The notes under the pieces were generated by a model. The model worked only from the letters and a program-made list of their open reading frames with translations, had not been told where the DNA came from and did no database searches. Source: Blautia parvula (GTDB lineage: Bacteria > Bacillota > Clostridia > Lachnospirales > Lachnospiraceae). Taken from it: a stretch of 64,000 nucleotides of DNA. Positions 16,236 through 25,694 of this stretch are shown here, in pieces (the first letter of the stretch is position 1; every line of letters starts with the position of its first letter). The stretch spans positions 310,001-374,000 of the forward strand of contig NZ_CP084061.1 in assembly GCF_020215665.1 (NCBI RefSeq). The letters are read 5' to 3'. Made by a program: the position numbers and the translations under genes.

Positions 16236-17804
16236 ATGAAAAAGAGAATGAGATATATCTGCTGCCTGATGCTGGCAGCTTCCCTGACTGCCGGACTTCT
16301 GGCAGGATGCGGAAATGATACGGCCGGTACGAAGGATAAAAGCACAACAGAGGATAAAGCGCAGACAAAAGAAAAGGAACAGGACAGCCAGGAGAAAACC
16401 GGAGAAGGGGAGCAAGAGGATGCAGTGAAGTTGAATCCCGACAAACCGCTCTCCATCACGATCTGGCATTATTATAACGGTGCCCAGCAGGTGGCGTTTG
16501 ACGAGCTTGTCAATGAATTCAACGAGACGGTTGGAAAAGAAAAGGGTATTTTTGTGAAAGGCTACAGCCAGGGAAATGTGAATGAACTGGAAGACGCAGT
16601 GATGGCCTCCATGAACGAGGAGGTGGGGTCTGAGGAAATGCCAAATATTTTCTCAGCCTATGCGGATGCCGCCTATACGGTGGACAAAAGGGGAAAGCTT
16701 GCGGATATCTCAGCCTACATGTCAGAGGAGGAACTGGATTCCTATGTGGATTCTTATATAGAGGAGGGAAGAATCGGGAAAGGCAATACGCTCCGCATTT
16801 TCCCCACAGCGAAATCCAGTGAGATCTTTATGATGAATAAGACAGACTGGGACAAATTTGCGGAGGCATCCGGCGCCTCCCTGGATGACCTCTCCACCCT
16901 GGAAGGGGTGACGGAGACGGCGCAGAAATATTACGAGTGGACAGATTCCCTGACCCCGGACGTGCCGGAGGACGGCAAGGCTTTCTATGGAAGAGATTCG
17001 GTTGCCAACCTCTTTGTCATCGGTTCCAAGCAGTTCGGCCAGGATATCTTCCGGGTGGAGGACGGCAAAGCTTCCGTTTCGGCGGACCGGGAAACCATGA
17101 AAAGAATCTGGGATAACTTCTATGTGCCCTTTGTGAAGGGATATTTTACGGCGTACGGAAAATTCCGTTCAGACGATGTGAAGATCGGCGAGATCCTGGC
17201 ATTTACAGGCTCCTCCACGGCGTCCATGTATTTTCCGGACGAGGTGGAGCAGGAAGACAGTGCCTACCCTATAGATTATGTGGTCCTGCCTGCACCCTCC
17301 TTTGCAGAGGGAGAGAATTATATTGTGCAGCAGGGAGCCGGAATGGTGGTCACAGAGACCACAAAGGAAGAGGAATACGCCTCCGTATTGTTTTTAAAAT
17401 GGTTCACAGAGTCAGAGAACAACATCCGTTTCAGCTGCGCTTCCGGCTATCTTCCGGTGAAGAAAGAGGCAAACAGTCTGGGGGCGGTTGACAAGGTAGT
17501 GAAAGAACAGGGACTGGAAATCCCGGATAAGACCTATGATGTCCTGGACAGCCTGTTCGGCACGCTTGAGACAGCAGTGCCTTATACCACCAAGGCGTTT
17601 GAACACGGAACCGAGGCCAGGAAAGTTCTGGAATACAATCTGGCTGACAAGGCGGCAGAGGACAGAGCAGCTGTACAGGAGCTGATCGCCCAGGGGCAGA
17701 CGCTTGAGGAAGCCTGTGCCTCATATATATCGGAGGAATCCTTCCAGAACTGGTATAACGACTTTGTGGCAGCTTTGCAGAATACCATGAATAAAGCAGA
17801 ATGA
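16236..17804 (+). CDS. Extracellular solute-binding lipoprotein (family 1 type)
   Basis: The 522 aa protein has a lipoprotein signal with lipobox LLAGC (Cys25), a charged linker, and a family 1 binding fold opening with PLSITIWHYYNGAQQVAFDELVNEFN. No ABC permease or ATPase is adjacent. Instead the next gene, 13 bases on, is a giant membrane hybrid kinase, so this protein may deliver ligand information to that sensor rather than, or as well as, feed a transporter (inference). It is longer than most sugar-binding proteins (about 420-450 aa). Confidence 0.88.
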   Translation: MKKRMRYICCLMLAASLTAGLLAGCGNDTAGTKDKSTTEDKAQTKEKEQDSQEKTGEGEQEDAVKLNPDKPLSITIWHYYNGAQQVAFDELVNEFNETVGKEKGIFVKGYSQGNVNELEDAVMASMNEEVGSEEMPNIFSAYADAAYTVDKRGKLADISAYMSEEELDSYVDSYIEEGRIGKGNTLRIFPTAKSSEIFMMNKTDWDKFAEASGASLDDLSTLEGVTETAQKYYEWTDSLTPDVPEDGKAFYGRDSVANLFVIGSKQFGQDIFRVEDGKASVSADRETMKRIWDNFYVPFVKGYFTAYGKFRSDDVKIGEILAFTGSSTASMYFPDEVEQEDSAYPIDYVVLPAPSFAEGENYIVQQGAGMVVTETTKEEEYASVLFLKWFTESENNIRFSCASGYLPVKKEANSLGAVDKVVKEQGLEIPDKTYDVLDSLFGTLETAVPYTTKAFEHGTEARKVLEYNLADKAAEDRAAVQELIAQGQTLEEACASYISEESFQNWYNDFVAALQNTMNKAE

Positions 17805-17817
17805 GGCGGAATAGATA

Positions 17818-20800
17818 ATGAGGAAAAGAAAGTGGACGATATTGGCTCTGTTTTGTATCCCTCTGATTGCGGTACTTGTGATACAAAGCCTTCTTTCATA
17901 CGGAACAGTCCTGATCGGCGGTACCATGCGGCTGCTGGACTCCTATGCTGTGGGAATGATGGAGCAGACAGTGGAGAACAGGAAGATCACCTTGGAAAAC
18001 AATATGGTCCAGCACTGGATGGAAGTCAGTGAATTTGAAGAGAAGATCACCAGAGAGCTTAACAGTCTGCTCTCATCCAACAGGACTTCCGTGGAAGACT
18101 TTCTGGGGGACAGTGTCCTCCAGAAAAAGCTTCTGCAGAATACAGCCATGTCCAGCCTGTACCAGCTCAGGAAAAATGAGGTGACAGGCAGTTTTATGAT
18201 CCTGGCAAATAAGGACGGGATAAATGAGGAGGGCAGCATGACCTGTAAGGGTTATTATTTCAGGGATGCTGACCCATCTGCAAATTCTCTGGATTACTCT
18301 GATGTGCTCATTGAGCGGGGAGGCAGGGATATTGTCCATCAGACCGGGGTTGCTCTGGACAGCTACTGGACTACAGATTTTACATTTGGACCCTCAGGGC
18401 AGAACTCCAGGGATGATTTTTTTTATAAGCCCTTTGAAGCGGCAGAGAAAAATCCGGATGCCAGCTATGCTAATCTTGGATACTGGAGCGACCCTTTTTC
18501 CTTAAATGAGGGAAAGAGCGGCGGAGAATACCCGGCTGTCACGTATTCCGTGCCCCTGATCAGTGACGGTGTGGTGTACGGGGTTATGGGAGTGGAGATA
18601 TCCGCCAGCCATATTCAGGATATGCTGCCGTCCAGTGAACTGAATAAAAATGAACAGAGCGGCTATATGCTGGTAAAGAGCACCGAGAAGGACCGGTGGG
18701 CGCCCCTTGTGGCTTCCGGTATTCTGGGGGAACGGCTCAAAGCAGCGGGAACGGTCCTGCGTGTGGAGGAGAGTAAGTTTGATCAAGTCTATGTCCTCAA
18801 TGAGGATAAGGCCGACGGGGAACTCTACGCGTCAGCCAAAAAGCTGCATCTCTATAACACAAACACCCCCTTTGAGGATGAGGAATGGTTTCTGGTAGGC
18901 GTGCAGAAGGATGATGCCATATTCGGGATCGGACGGCAGATTCTGTGGAAGGTGCTGGCAGCTATTCTGGTGGCCCTGGTATTCGGCATAATCTGTACAT
19001 ATCTGGTGGCAAGCCACGTGACAGACCCCATCCGGCGCCTGGCAGAATGTATACGCAGCAGCGCCGGTAAGAACCTGGAGCAGTTTAAGACCTCCGGAGT
19101 ATCCGAGGTGGATGAGCTTTACGATGTGGTGAAAAACCTGACCAGCCGGCAGGAGCAGGCTGAGAGGGGGCTTACAGAGGAGAAGGAGCGCTACCGGATC
19201 GCCCTGCAGAGCAGTGATGATATTTTCTTTACTTATGATCTGAGCGGAGGGGAGATTGAGCTGTTCAACTACCCCGAACGGGACGGGCAGGCAGTCAGAT
19301 ACAGAATAACAGAAGAAATGGATCGGCTGGAAACCCGTACATATCCGGAGGACAGCAGGAAGCTGGAACAGGCATTCTCGGGAGATGAGGATGTGATCTA
19401 TGTGGAGTTCCGGGGAAAACGCGACAGCACGGAGGATTACCGCTGGAGGCTGTTAAAGGGTGAGGTGATCAAGGACGAAAATGGCAGGAAGACTAAGATC
19501 ATCGGCAGTATCCGTGATATCCACGAACAGAAGATACAGGAACTCAGGGAGATTGAGTCTGCGAAGCGTGACCCCATAACAAAGCTGCATACCCAGAGAG
19601 AGGGACGCCGGTATCTGACGGAGGTACTCACACGGGGCGACAGCGGCTGCATGGTGCTTCTGGATCTGGATGGATTCCGCATTCTCAATGAGACCTACGG
19701 CCTTATCTTCGGGGATGTGATCCTGGAGGAGATCGGCACGCTGCTGCTTGCTAAAAAGGAGCGGTTCATGCAGACCCGGGAGCAGGAAATCCTGCTGGTG
19801 CGCCAGGGCGGGGATGAGATCCTTATCTGGCTTCCGGATTTTACCGGGGAACAGACCGTGCAGTTTATGGAGGAAGTGAGGGAAGAGATCTCACAGCTTT
19901 ACCAGGGAGCGGAATTCCGCGTCCATGTATCAATTGGTGCCTGTATGAGGAATAACTCCAATCTGGGATATGTCCAGCTTCTTCGCAGGGTGCGCTGTGC
20001 GCTGACCTTTGCCAAGCAGAAAAAAGACGGAAAGGTGTATTTCTACCGGGAGATTCCAAGCCAGACCAAAGAGAATATCCTGACGGAGATCAACGATATA
20101 GCCAGCATCACCAGCGGACCTCAGCTCAATATGGTTTCTCTTACCCTGAATTTCTTTGATAAGGGGGGAGACATGGCATCCATTCTGGCTGTGCTTTTTG
20201 TGAAGATGGGCCGCTATTACGGGGCAACGGATATTCTCATGACTTCCGTGGACCGGGATTTCCATACCGCGTATATTTCCCACCAGTGGCACAGAGACCC
20301 GTCGGATCATCAGGAAAAGGACATGAAGCGTTTTACGGCAGAGGAGTTTAAAGCGCTGACGGAGCAGTATGGCTCTGAACCTTTCCTGCTGGACGGAAGA
20401 AAAATGACGGAGCGCCAGCGGAAATTCCTTATGATGCCAAAGACGAAACAGGGATTCAGTGTTCCCATGACAGACGGAGGAAAATATATAGGTTCCATCA
20501 CGCTGACAGCAGAGGCAGACGCAGTTCTGTGGGATAAAAAAGAGCAGAGCAATATCCAGGAGGCTGCCAAGATCATTGAGAACAATCTGAACAAAGTACG
20601 TTACGACCAGGCGAGCAGGGCCAAGAGCGAATTCCTATCCAGAATGTCCCATGAGATCCGGACCCCTATGAACGCGATCATAGGTATGACGGAAATCGCC
20701 ATGCAGGATAAGGAGGTGCCGCCAAAGGTACAGACCTATCTGGAAAAAATCAGCAGCTCTTCAGACTATCTTCTTTCGCTGATTAATGATATACTGGATA

Positions 20801-21750
20801 TGTCCAAGATTGAGAGCGGCAAGATGAAGCTGGAGATGCTGGATTTTGACCTGGAGCAGTGGGTGAGGAACATAGATGATCTGATCGGGCCGCAGGCTGC
20901 GCAGAAGGGAATCTTCTATACAACGAAGACCCATTTGATACAGAAGTGGGTGATGGGAGATGCCATGCATCTGAAACAGGTGCTGATCAATCTTCTGGGA
21001 AATGCCCTGAAGTTTACAGGAAAAGACGGACATATCCTCTTTGCTGTAAGCCAGCGCCGGACGGCACCGGACAGGACAGAGATTTCCTTCTCTGTGGAAG
21101 ATACCGGAATCGGAATCGAAGCGGAGGACCAGAAACGCATTTTCCATTCCTTTGAACAGGCAGGCGAGAGCACGGCCCGCAAGTTTGGCGGAACCGGCCT
21201 GGGGCTTGCCATCAGCAGCCAGCTTGTGCAGATGATGGATGGGGAGATCAGCCTGGAAAGTGAGCCTGACAAGGGCAGCAGATTCTCTTTTGCCATTGTC
21301 CTGAAGGACGGCACAAAGCAGGCGGAGGAAGAGGCGGTTCCCGGAGAGCTGGATGCCCTGCAGGGCAGACGGATCCTGGTGGTGGAGGACAATGAACTGA
21401 ACGCGGAGATCGCCGGTTCTATTCTGAACCTTCACGGCATTGAGGCAGAGCGGGCGGTCAACGGGCTTTTGGGCGTGAAGGCATTTTCTGAGAAGGAGCC
21501 GGGATATTACGACGCGATTCTCATGGATATCCGCATGCCGGTCATGGACGGTTTGGAGGCCACTAAGGAGATACGGAAGCTGCCCAGAGAAGATGCCAGG
21601 ACCATCCCGATCATTGCCATGACGGCCAATGCGTTTGATGAGGATATGAAAAAGTCCATTGAGAGCGGTATGAACGGCCATCTGGCAAAGCCCATTGACT
21701 TTAAGGAACTGATGCAGACGCTGCTGAGAGTCATAGGCAGCAGGAATTGA
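17818..21750 (+). CDS. Hybrid sensor histidine kinase with Cache-like, HAMP, PAS, GGDEF, HisKA, HATPase and REC domains
   Basis: In order, the 1310 aa protein has a membrane segment (about 10-32), a large extracellular Cache-like sensor (about 33-365), a second membrane segment (about 375-400), HAMP (about 400-450), PAS (about 460-580), a diguanylate-cyclase-type domain (about 585-740, active-site variant GGDEI at 664-668), a GAF-like region (about 745-925), HisKA with phospho-His945 (MSHEIRTPMN), an ATPase domain (GTGLGLAIS) and a receiver with phospho-Asp1237 (ILMDIRMPVMDG). No output domain is present, so the signal must leave through an HPt protein or by cyclic-di-GMP if the GGDEI site works. 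The preceding solute-binding lipoprotein is the natural ligand partner. A free HPt protein is encoded at 34053. Confidence 0.9.
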   Translation: MRKRKWTILALFCIPLIAVLVIQSLLSYGTVLIGGTMRLLDSYAVGMMEQTVENRKITLENNMVQHWMEVSEFEEKITRELNSLLSSNRTSVEDFLGDSVLQKKLLQNTAMSSLYQLRKNEVTGSFMILANKDGINEEGSMTCKGYYFRDADPSANSLDYSDVLIERGGRDIVHQTGVALDSYWTTDFTFGPSGQNSRDDFFYKPFEAAEKNPDASYANLGYWSDPFSLNEGKSGGEYPAVTYSVPLISDGVVYGVMGVEISASHIQDMLPSSELNKNEQSGYMLVKSTEKDRWAPLVASGILGERLKAAGTVLRVEESKFDQVYVLNEDKADGELYASAKKLHLYNTNTPFEDEEWFLVGVQKDDAIFGIGRQILWKVLAAILVALVFGIICTYLVASHVTDPIRRLAECIRSSAGKNLEQFKTSGVSEVDELYDVVKNLTSRQEQAERGLTEEKERYRIALQSSDDIFFTYDLSGGEIELFNYPERDGQAVRYRITEEMDRLETRTYPEDSRKLEQAFSGDEDVIYVEFRGKRDSTEDYRWRLLKGEVIKDENGRKTKIIGSIRDIHEQKIQELREIESAKRDPITKLHTQREGRRYLTEVLTRGDSGCMVLLDLDGFRILNETYGLIFGDVILEEIGTLLLAKKERFMQTREQEILLVRQGGDEILIWLPDFTGEQTVQFMEEVREEISQLYQGAEFRVHVSIGACMRNNSNLGYVQLLRRVRCALTFAKQKKDGKVYFYREIPSQTKENILTEINDIASITSGPQLNMVSLTLNFFDKGGDMASILAVLFVKMGRYYGATDILMTSVDRDFHTAYISHQWHRDPSDHQEKDMKRFTAEEFKALTEQYGSEPFLLDGRKMTERQRKFLMMPKTKQGFSVPMTDGGKYIGSITLTAEADAVLWDKKEQSNIQEAAKIIENNLNKVRYDQASRAKSEFLSRMSHEIRTPMNAIIGMTEIAMQDKEVPPKVQTYLEKISSSSDYLLSLINDILDMSKIESGKMKLEMLDFDLEQWVRNIDDLIGPQAAQKGIFYTTKTHLIQKWVMGDAMHLKQVLINLLGNALKFTGKDGHILFAVSQRRTAPDRTEISFSVEDTGIGIEAEDQKRIFHSFEQAGESTARKFGGTGLGLAISSQLVQMMDGEISLESEPDKGSRFSFAIVLKDGTKQAEEEAVPGELDALQGRRILVVEDNELNAEIAGSILNLHGIEAERAVNGLLGVKAFSEKEPGYYDAILMDIRMPVMDGLEATKEIRKLPREDARTIPIIAMTANAFDEDMKKSIESGMNGHLAKPIDFKELMQTLLRVIGSRN

Positions 21751-21770
21751 CCCTTTTATTTTGGTAACTC

Positions 21771-21802
21771 TTATCTGCCGGGCAGATAATGGTTAATATA
21801 AT
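21771..21802 (+). promoter_or_regulatory. Palindromic operator and -10 box upstream of bacteriohemerythrin
   Basis: A perfect inverted repeat TTATCTGCC-G-GGCAGATAA (21771-21789) covers the place of the -35 box, 7 bases before TATAAT (21797-21802). No good -35 exists, suggesting an activator-dependent promoter or a repressor site. The regulator is not identifiable. Confidence 0.5.
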
Positions 21803-21822
21803 TGTACAGGAGGTATTGATTT

Positions 21823-22245
21823 ATGAGAGCAGAATTTGATGAGACACTGGTAACCGGCAATGACATGATCGATTCCCAGCACAAGGAGCTGATCGGCAAG
21901 ATCAACCAGCTTCTGGAGAGCTGTGAGGATGGACAGGGGAAGGTAAAGGCAGTTAAGATGCTGGATTACCTGCTTGACTACACAGAATTTCATTTCAGTG
22001 CAGAGGAAAAGCTCCAGGAGGAGATTGAATATCCGGGACTGGAAAAGCACAGGGAAAAACATAACGAATTCCGCCAGGCAGTGAAAGAGCTCCAGGAGAT
22101 GCTGGAGGAAGAGGAAGGTCCCACAGAGAACTTTGTAAAACAGGTGGAAAAAAATGTTGTGGACTGGTTATATGACCATATCAAGGGATTTGACCGCTCC
22201 GTGGCTGAATACAAATTTATGCGCTCCAATCCGGAGAGGCTGTAA
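21823..22245 (+). CDS. Bacteriohemerythrin
   Basis: The 140 aa protein is a four-helix bundle with all di-iron ligands in the expected spacing: His20, His57, Glu61, His76, His80, His119 and Asp124 (motifs HFSAE, HREKH, HIKGFD). It binds O2 and probably stores, scavenges or senses it in the cytoplasm of this anaerobe. It starts after AGGAGG, has its own -10 box, and follows the hybrid kinase gene closely, so the two may share a sensory role. Confidence 0.92.
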   Translation: MRAEFDETLVTGNDMIDSQHKELIGKINQLLESCEDGQGKVKAVKMLDYLLDYTEFHFSAEEKLQEEIEYPGLEKHREKHNEFRQAVKELQEMLEEEEGPTENFVKQVEKNVVDWLYDHIKGFDRSVAEYKFMRSNPERL

Positions 22246-22314
22246 AAAACATAGGGGGCGGGAGGCTTCAGGCTGTCCCGCTCCTTTTCTGTTAAATTTA
22301 TAGAAAGGGTAAGA

Positions 22315-22620
22315 ATGATGAGCGAAGAAAAATACTGGGAGGGAAAGCAGTACGCGTTTTTTAGCCATAAGGACTGCGAATACTTCCCCTGCCATAAGAC
22401 AAATGACCCGGAAAATTTCAACTGCCTGTTCTGCTACTGTCCTCTGTATGCCCTGGGCGACCAGTGCGGCGGAAATTTCAGCTATACAAAAGAGGGCATA
22501 AAAGACTGCAGCAAATGCGGCCTTCCCCACAAGCGGGACAATTTTGGGTACATCACAGGAAAATACAATGAGATCATGGAGATTGCAAAGAAGAACCGCA
22601 GGAATCCAGATAAGGAATGA
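22315..22620 (+). CDS. Cysteine-rich small domain protein
   Basis: The 101 aa protein has nine cysteines in pairs typical of metal binding (CEYFPC, CLFCYCP, CSKCGLP), matching the cysteine-rich small domain family (PF04071), which occurs alone in Clostridia or fused to cobalamin or radical enzymes. Function is unknown; zinc or Fe-S binding is likely. Its 3' end overlaps the convergent HAD gene by 47 bases. Confidence 0.75.
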   Translation: MMSEEKYWEGKQYAFFSHKDCEYFPCHKTNDPENFNCLFCYCPLYALGDQCGGNFSYTKEGIKDCSKCGLPHKRDNFGYITGKYNEIMEIAKKNRRNPDKE

Positions 22621-23248
22621 CCCGGGACAAATCTTCACATATGAGATCACAAAAGGGACGGATCTCATCCACAGCAGGTGTCAGGTCCGGTACCATACAG
22701 GACCAGGCACCTGCGGCTTTGGCGGCACGGATGCCGTTTAGACTGTCCTCCAGAATCAGGCACTGCTTGGGCGGTGTCTGTAGTTTTTCTGCGGCAGTCA
22801 GAAAGATCTCCGGGTCCGGTTTTCCCTTTGTCACCTCATCTCCGCAGACCGAGGCGGTGATATAAGGTGTGACACCTGCCATGTCCCAGTAACGGGAAGC
22901 CTCACTTCTGGCAGTGGAGGTGGCAACTGCAGCCGGGATCCTGTGATCCTCCAGGTATGTAAGAAGCTCCATCAGTCCTTTCTTGAGGGGAACCCCATGC
23001 TTTTCTATATATTCCCTTTGATACTGTGTCCGGATGGCACGGCCCCGGTCATAGTCCACAGCTCCGTCAAACCACTTTTCAAAAAGTTTGCTGCTTCGTT
23101 CCCTTGTGCCTCCCCGCATCTGGCTCAGATGGTATTCTGTCAGGGTAAAGCCCATTTCCCGGCTGGCTTTCTCCCAGCCTGCTTTCATCAGGCGCTCTGT
23201 GTCGAACATCAGACCGTCCATATCAAAAATCACTGCGTTTATTTTCAT
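22574..23248 (-). CDS. HAD superfamily hydrolase, beta-phosphoglucomutase-like
   Basis: The 224 aa protein has HAD motif I DMDGLMFDT, the Thr motif VATSTARS, a Lys motif in KGKPDPEIF and motif IV ILEDSLNGIRAA: a complete subfamily I phosphatase or phosphomutase with a helical cap. The substrate is undetermined; no sugar phosphorylase is adjacent, unlike the pgmB at 58985. The start follows AGGAGA. Confidence 0.85.
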   Translation of the reverse strand: MKINAVIFDMDGLMFDTERLMKAGWEKASREMGFTLTEYHLSQMRGGTRERSSKLFEKWFDGAVDYDRGRAIRTQYQREYIEKHGVPLKKGLMELLTYLEDHRIPAAVATSTARSEASRYWDMAGVTPYITASVCGDEVTKGKPDPEIFLTAAEKLQTPPKQCLILEDSLNGIRAAKAAGAWSCMVPDLTPAVDEIRPFCDLICEDLSRVIPYLDSCGSSLQSP

Positions 23249-23352
23249 TTTCTATATCTCCTGTAAAATTTTCTCAGACAAAAAAGCAAATCCATTATAG
23301 CATAGAATCCGGGAATATGCTAAACTTTTCGGGAGAGGAGATTCGATTACAT

Positions 23353-24093
23353 ATGAAGATCATAATTTCACCGGCTAAGAAAATGAATATAAATACAGAT
23401 GAACCCTTTGAGACCACCACGCCTGTCTTTTTAAAGGATGCCCGGGTCCTGAGAGGAAGACTGCGGGAAATGGAGTATGGGGAACTGAAAAAGCTGTGGC
23501 AGTGCAATGACAAAATTGCAGAAGAAAATTTTATGAGGCTAAAGGAGCTGGAGCTGGATACGCATTTGACACCGGCTGTGCTGTCCTATGAGGGCATCCA
23601 GTATCAGTATATGGCACCTCAGGTGTTTTCAGAGAGACAGTGGGCGTATGTAAAAGAGCACCTGAGGATCCTGTCAGGACTTTACGGTGTGCTGAAGCCC
23701 ATGGATGGCGTGATTCCTTACCGCCTGGAAATGCAGGCAAAATTAAGGACAGGGGATGCAAAAGACCTGTATGCCTTCTGGAGCGACAGGATTTACAGGG
23801 AGCTGTCGAAAGGAGAGGATTTTATACTGAACCTGGCCTCAAAAGAATACAGCAGGGCAGCAGAAAAATACGCAGGCAGAGAAACGCGCTTTGTCACCTG
23901 TATCTTCGGAGAGCTTCTGGACGGGAAGGTGAAGGTAAAGGGAACTATGGCGAAGATGGCCAGGGGTGAGATGGTGCGCTGGCTCTCAGAAAAGAATATC
24001 ACGGAGCCGGAAGAGATCAAAGCGTTTAGCGGTTTGTCTTATGGATACGACGAGGGCCGTTCCACAGAGAATGAGCTGGTCTTTTTAAAATAA
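23353..24093 (+). CDS. yaaA: YaaA family peroxide-stress protein (UPF0246)
   Basis: The 246 aa protein begins with the family signature MKIIISPAKKMN, has the central GLYGVLKPMDGVIPYRLEM motif and ends with FSGLSYGYDEGRSTENELVF. In E. coli YaaA limits free iron under peroxide stress and binds DNA. An in-frame ATG at 23317 would add 12 residues not found in the family, so 23353 is chosen even though the GGAG site is 12 bases away. Confidence 0.9.
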   Translation: MKIIISPAKKMNINTDEPFETTTPVFLKDARVLRGRLREMEYGELKKLWQCNDKIAEENFMRLKELELDTHLTPAVLSYEGIQYQYMAPQVFSERQWAYVKEHLRILSGLYGVLKPMDGVIPYRLEMQAKLRTGDAKDLYAFWSDRIYRELSKGEDFILNLASKEYSRAAEKYAGRETRFVTCIFGELLDGKVKVKGTMAKMARGEMVRWLSEKNITEPEEIKAFSGLSYGYDEGRSTENELVFLK

Positions 24094-24102
24094 TGTGATA
24101 AA

Positions 24103-24142
24103 AGAAAGCCCCCGAATCCCGGCAAAGGGATAAGGGGGTTAC
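24103..24142 (-). terminator. Terminator of the minus-strand MATE gene
   Basis: Read on the minus strand, AACCCCCTTATCCC and GGGATTCGGGGGCT form an interrupted stem followed by TTCTTTTATC. There is no T run on the plus side. Confidence 0.65.
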
Positions 24143-24148
24143 TGCGTG

Positions 24149-25507
24149 TCAGAAATCCCTGGTAATATTCTGCAGCCATTTGTAGCTCTTGTAATGCCGG
24201 TAAATAAAGGGCATTTTCACAAATTCATCCAGGCAGATGAGGAAATAGACCCACATAGGGGGAAGCTTCAGCAGGAAGGCGCTGATAAAGCCCAGGGGAA
24301 CAGCGAACAGCCACATATCAATAAAGTCACAGAGGAATCCCCACCTGGAATCCCCGCCGGAGCGGAAGATACCGCAGATCACGGTGGTATTCATGGCCTG
24401 TCCCAGTACATAGTACATATTGATATAGAGCATGGTGCTCAGATATCCCTGCGCCGTTGGGGTCAGGTCAGCCATGTTCATAAACAGGGGGCGCAGAAGG
24501 AAAATAATGATTCCCCCCGCGATTCCGCTTAAAAATGTGATCTTGCAGAACCGTGTGGAATCCTCCTTCACCGTGTCCATAAACCCGGCGCCAATGGATT
24601 TGCCCAGAAGGATGGCGCCTGCGTTGGCAAGGCCGAAGCATACCACTGTGCCCAGATTCCTGGCTACGATCACCACGGCGTTGGCGGCCACCATGTCACT
24701 TCCCAGGTGTCCCATGATCACAGAGTACATGGAGAAGGCCACACCCCAGGAGACCTCATTTCCGAAGGCCGGCAGGGAGTAGCGTATAAAATCCTGAAAC
24801 AGCAGCTTGTGGCGCTCAATAATGGTTTTTGGCCGGAACCGTATGGTCTTAAAACGGCAGGCATCCAGCAGACAGATGGCAAGCTCCACGCCCCTTGCAA
24901 TGGTGGTTGCCATAGCGACTCCCACAATGCCCATTTTGGGAAGCCCGAACAGTCCGAAAATAAAAACAGCATTCAGAACAATATTCAGCCCCAGCGCAGA
25001 TGCATTGGTGGCTGTGGCGAAGATCACCCGCTCTATGGAGCGCATGGTGCACAGATAGACCTGTGAGATGCTCATGAACAGGTAAGAGATACCCACGATC
25101 CTGAGATAGGGGATACCTGCGGTGATCAGCTCCTGGTCAGAGGTGAAGATCACCATGAGCAGTCTGGGGAAGAAACAGGCCAGTACAAAGAACAGGGAGG
25201 ATATGAGGATCGACAGGCGCATGCCGATTCCCATGATCCGCTCAATGGTCTCAGTATCCTGTTTGCCCCAGTATTGTGCAGCCAGCATGATGACACCGGA
25301 TGCTATGCCGGAGTAGACCAGATTCAGGATGAACATGATCTGGCTTGCCAGGGAACCGGCAGACAGGGCGGTCTGGCTGACCCAGCCCAGCATGATCACA
25401 TCAGCGGAGCTTACCGCGGTGGTGATCAGATTCTGGATGACAATGGGCAGTGCCAGCCGGAACATATCTTTGTAAAAGGTGGATTGTCTTGTTGCAGCGA
25501 TTTCCAT
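24149..25507 (-). CDS. MATE family efflux transporter
   Basis: The 452 aa polytopic protein begins MEIAATRQSTFYKDMFRLALPIVIQNLI, with MATE-type repeats and twelve hydrophobic segments. A longer in-frame start at 25585 adds 26 residues without a ribosome site, whereas the ATG at 25507 follows AGGAGAGG at correct distance. It is divergently transcribed from the HAD gene. It is expected to be a cation-coupled multidrug or metabolite exporter, and is a second, unrelated copy to the MATE at 12787. Confidence 0.9.
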   Translation of the reverse strand: MEIAATRQSTFYKDMFRLALPIVIQNLITTAVSSADVIMLGWVSQTALSAGSLASQIMFILNLVYSGIASGVIMLAAQYWGKQDTETIERIMGIGMRLSILISSLFFVLACFFPRLLMVIFTSDQELITAGIPYLRIVGISYLFMSISQVYLCTMRSIERVIFATATNASALGLNIVLNAVFIFGLFGLPKMGIVGVAMATTIARGVELAICLLDACRFKTIRFRPKTIIERHKLLFQDFIRYSLPAFGNEVSWGVAFSMYSVIMGHLGSDMVAANAVVIVARNLGTVVCFGLANAGAILLGKSIGAGFMDTVKEDSTRFCKITFLSGIAGGIIIFLLRPLFMNMADLTPTAQGYLSTMLYINMYYVLGQAMNTTVICGIFRSGGDSRWGFLCDFIDMWLFAVPLGFISAFLLKLPPMWVYFLICLDEFVKMPFIYRHYKSYKWLQNITRDF

Positions 25508-25559
25508 TATGTAGAACCTCTCCTGATCCAAATAGTATTTTTGCAGTCTATCCTCTAGT

Positions 25560-25654
25560 ATAATAGATTTTCCCGGAAATGTCATACAATAATTGGTGAA
25601 AAATCTATAATATTTTGACTTGTTCTTGTTTTTAAGAGGGTTTTTGTCTATAAT
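25560..25654. promoter_or_regulatory. Divergent promoters of the MATE and HAD genes
   Basis: Leftward: TTGTAT (25589-25584), 18 bases, TATTAT (25565-25560). Rightward: TTGTTT (25626-25631), 17 bases, TATAAT (25649-25654). Both are moderate matches. Confidence 0.5.
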
Positions 25655-25694
25655 GGAAAAAATAATGTGAATTTATATAAGGGAGAGAGAAGCC

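Noticed and set aside
20761-21681. 306-codon minus-strand ORF
   Set aside because: Antisense to the HisKA-HATPase-REC part of the hybrid kinase, with no ribosome site; a shadow ORF.
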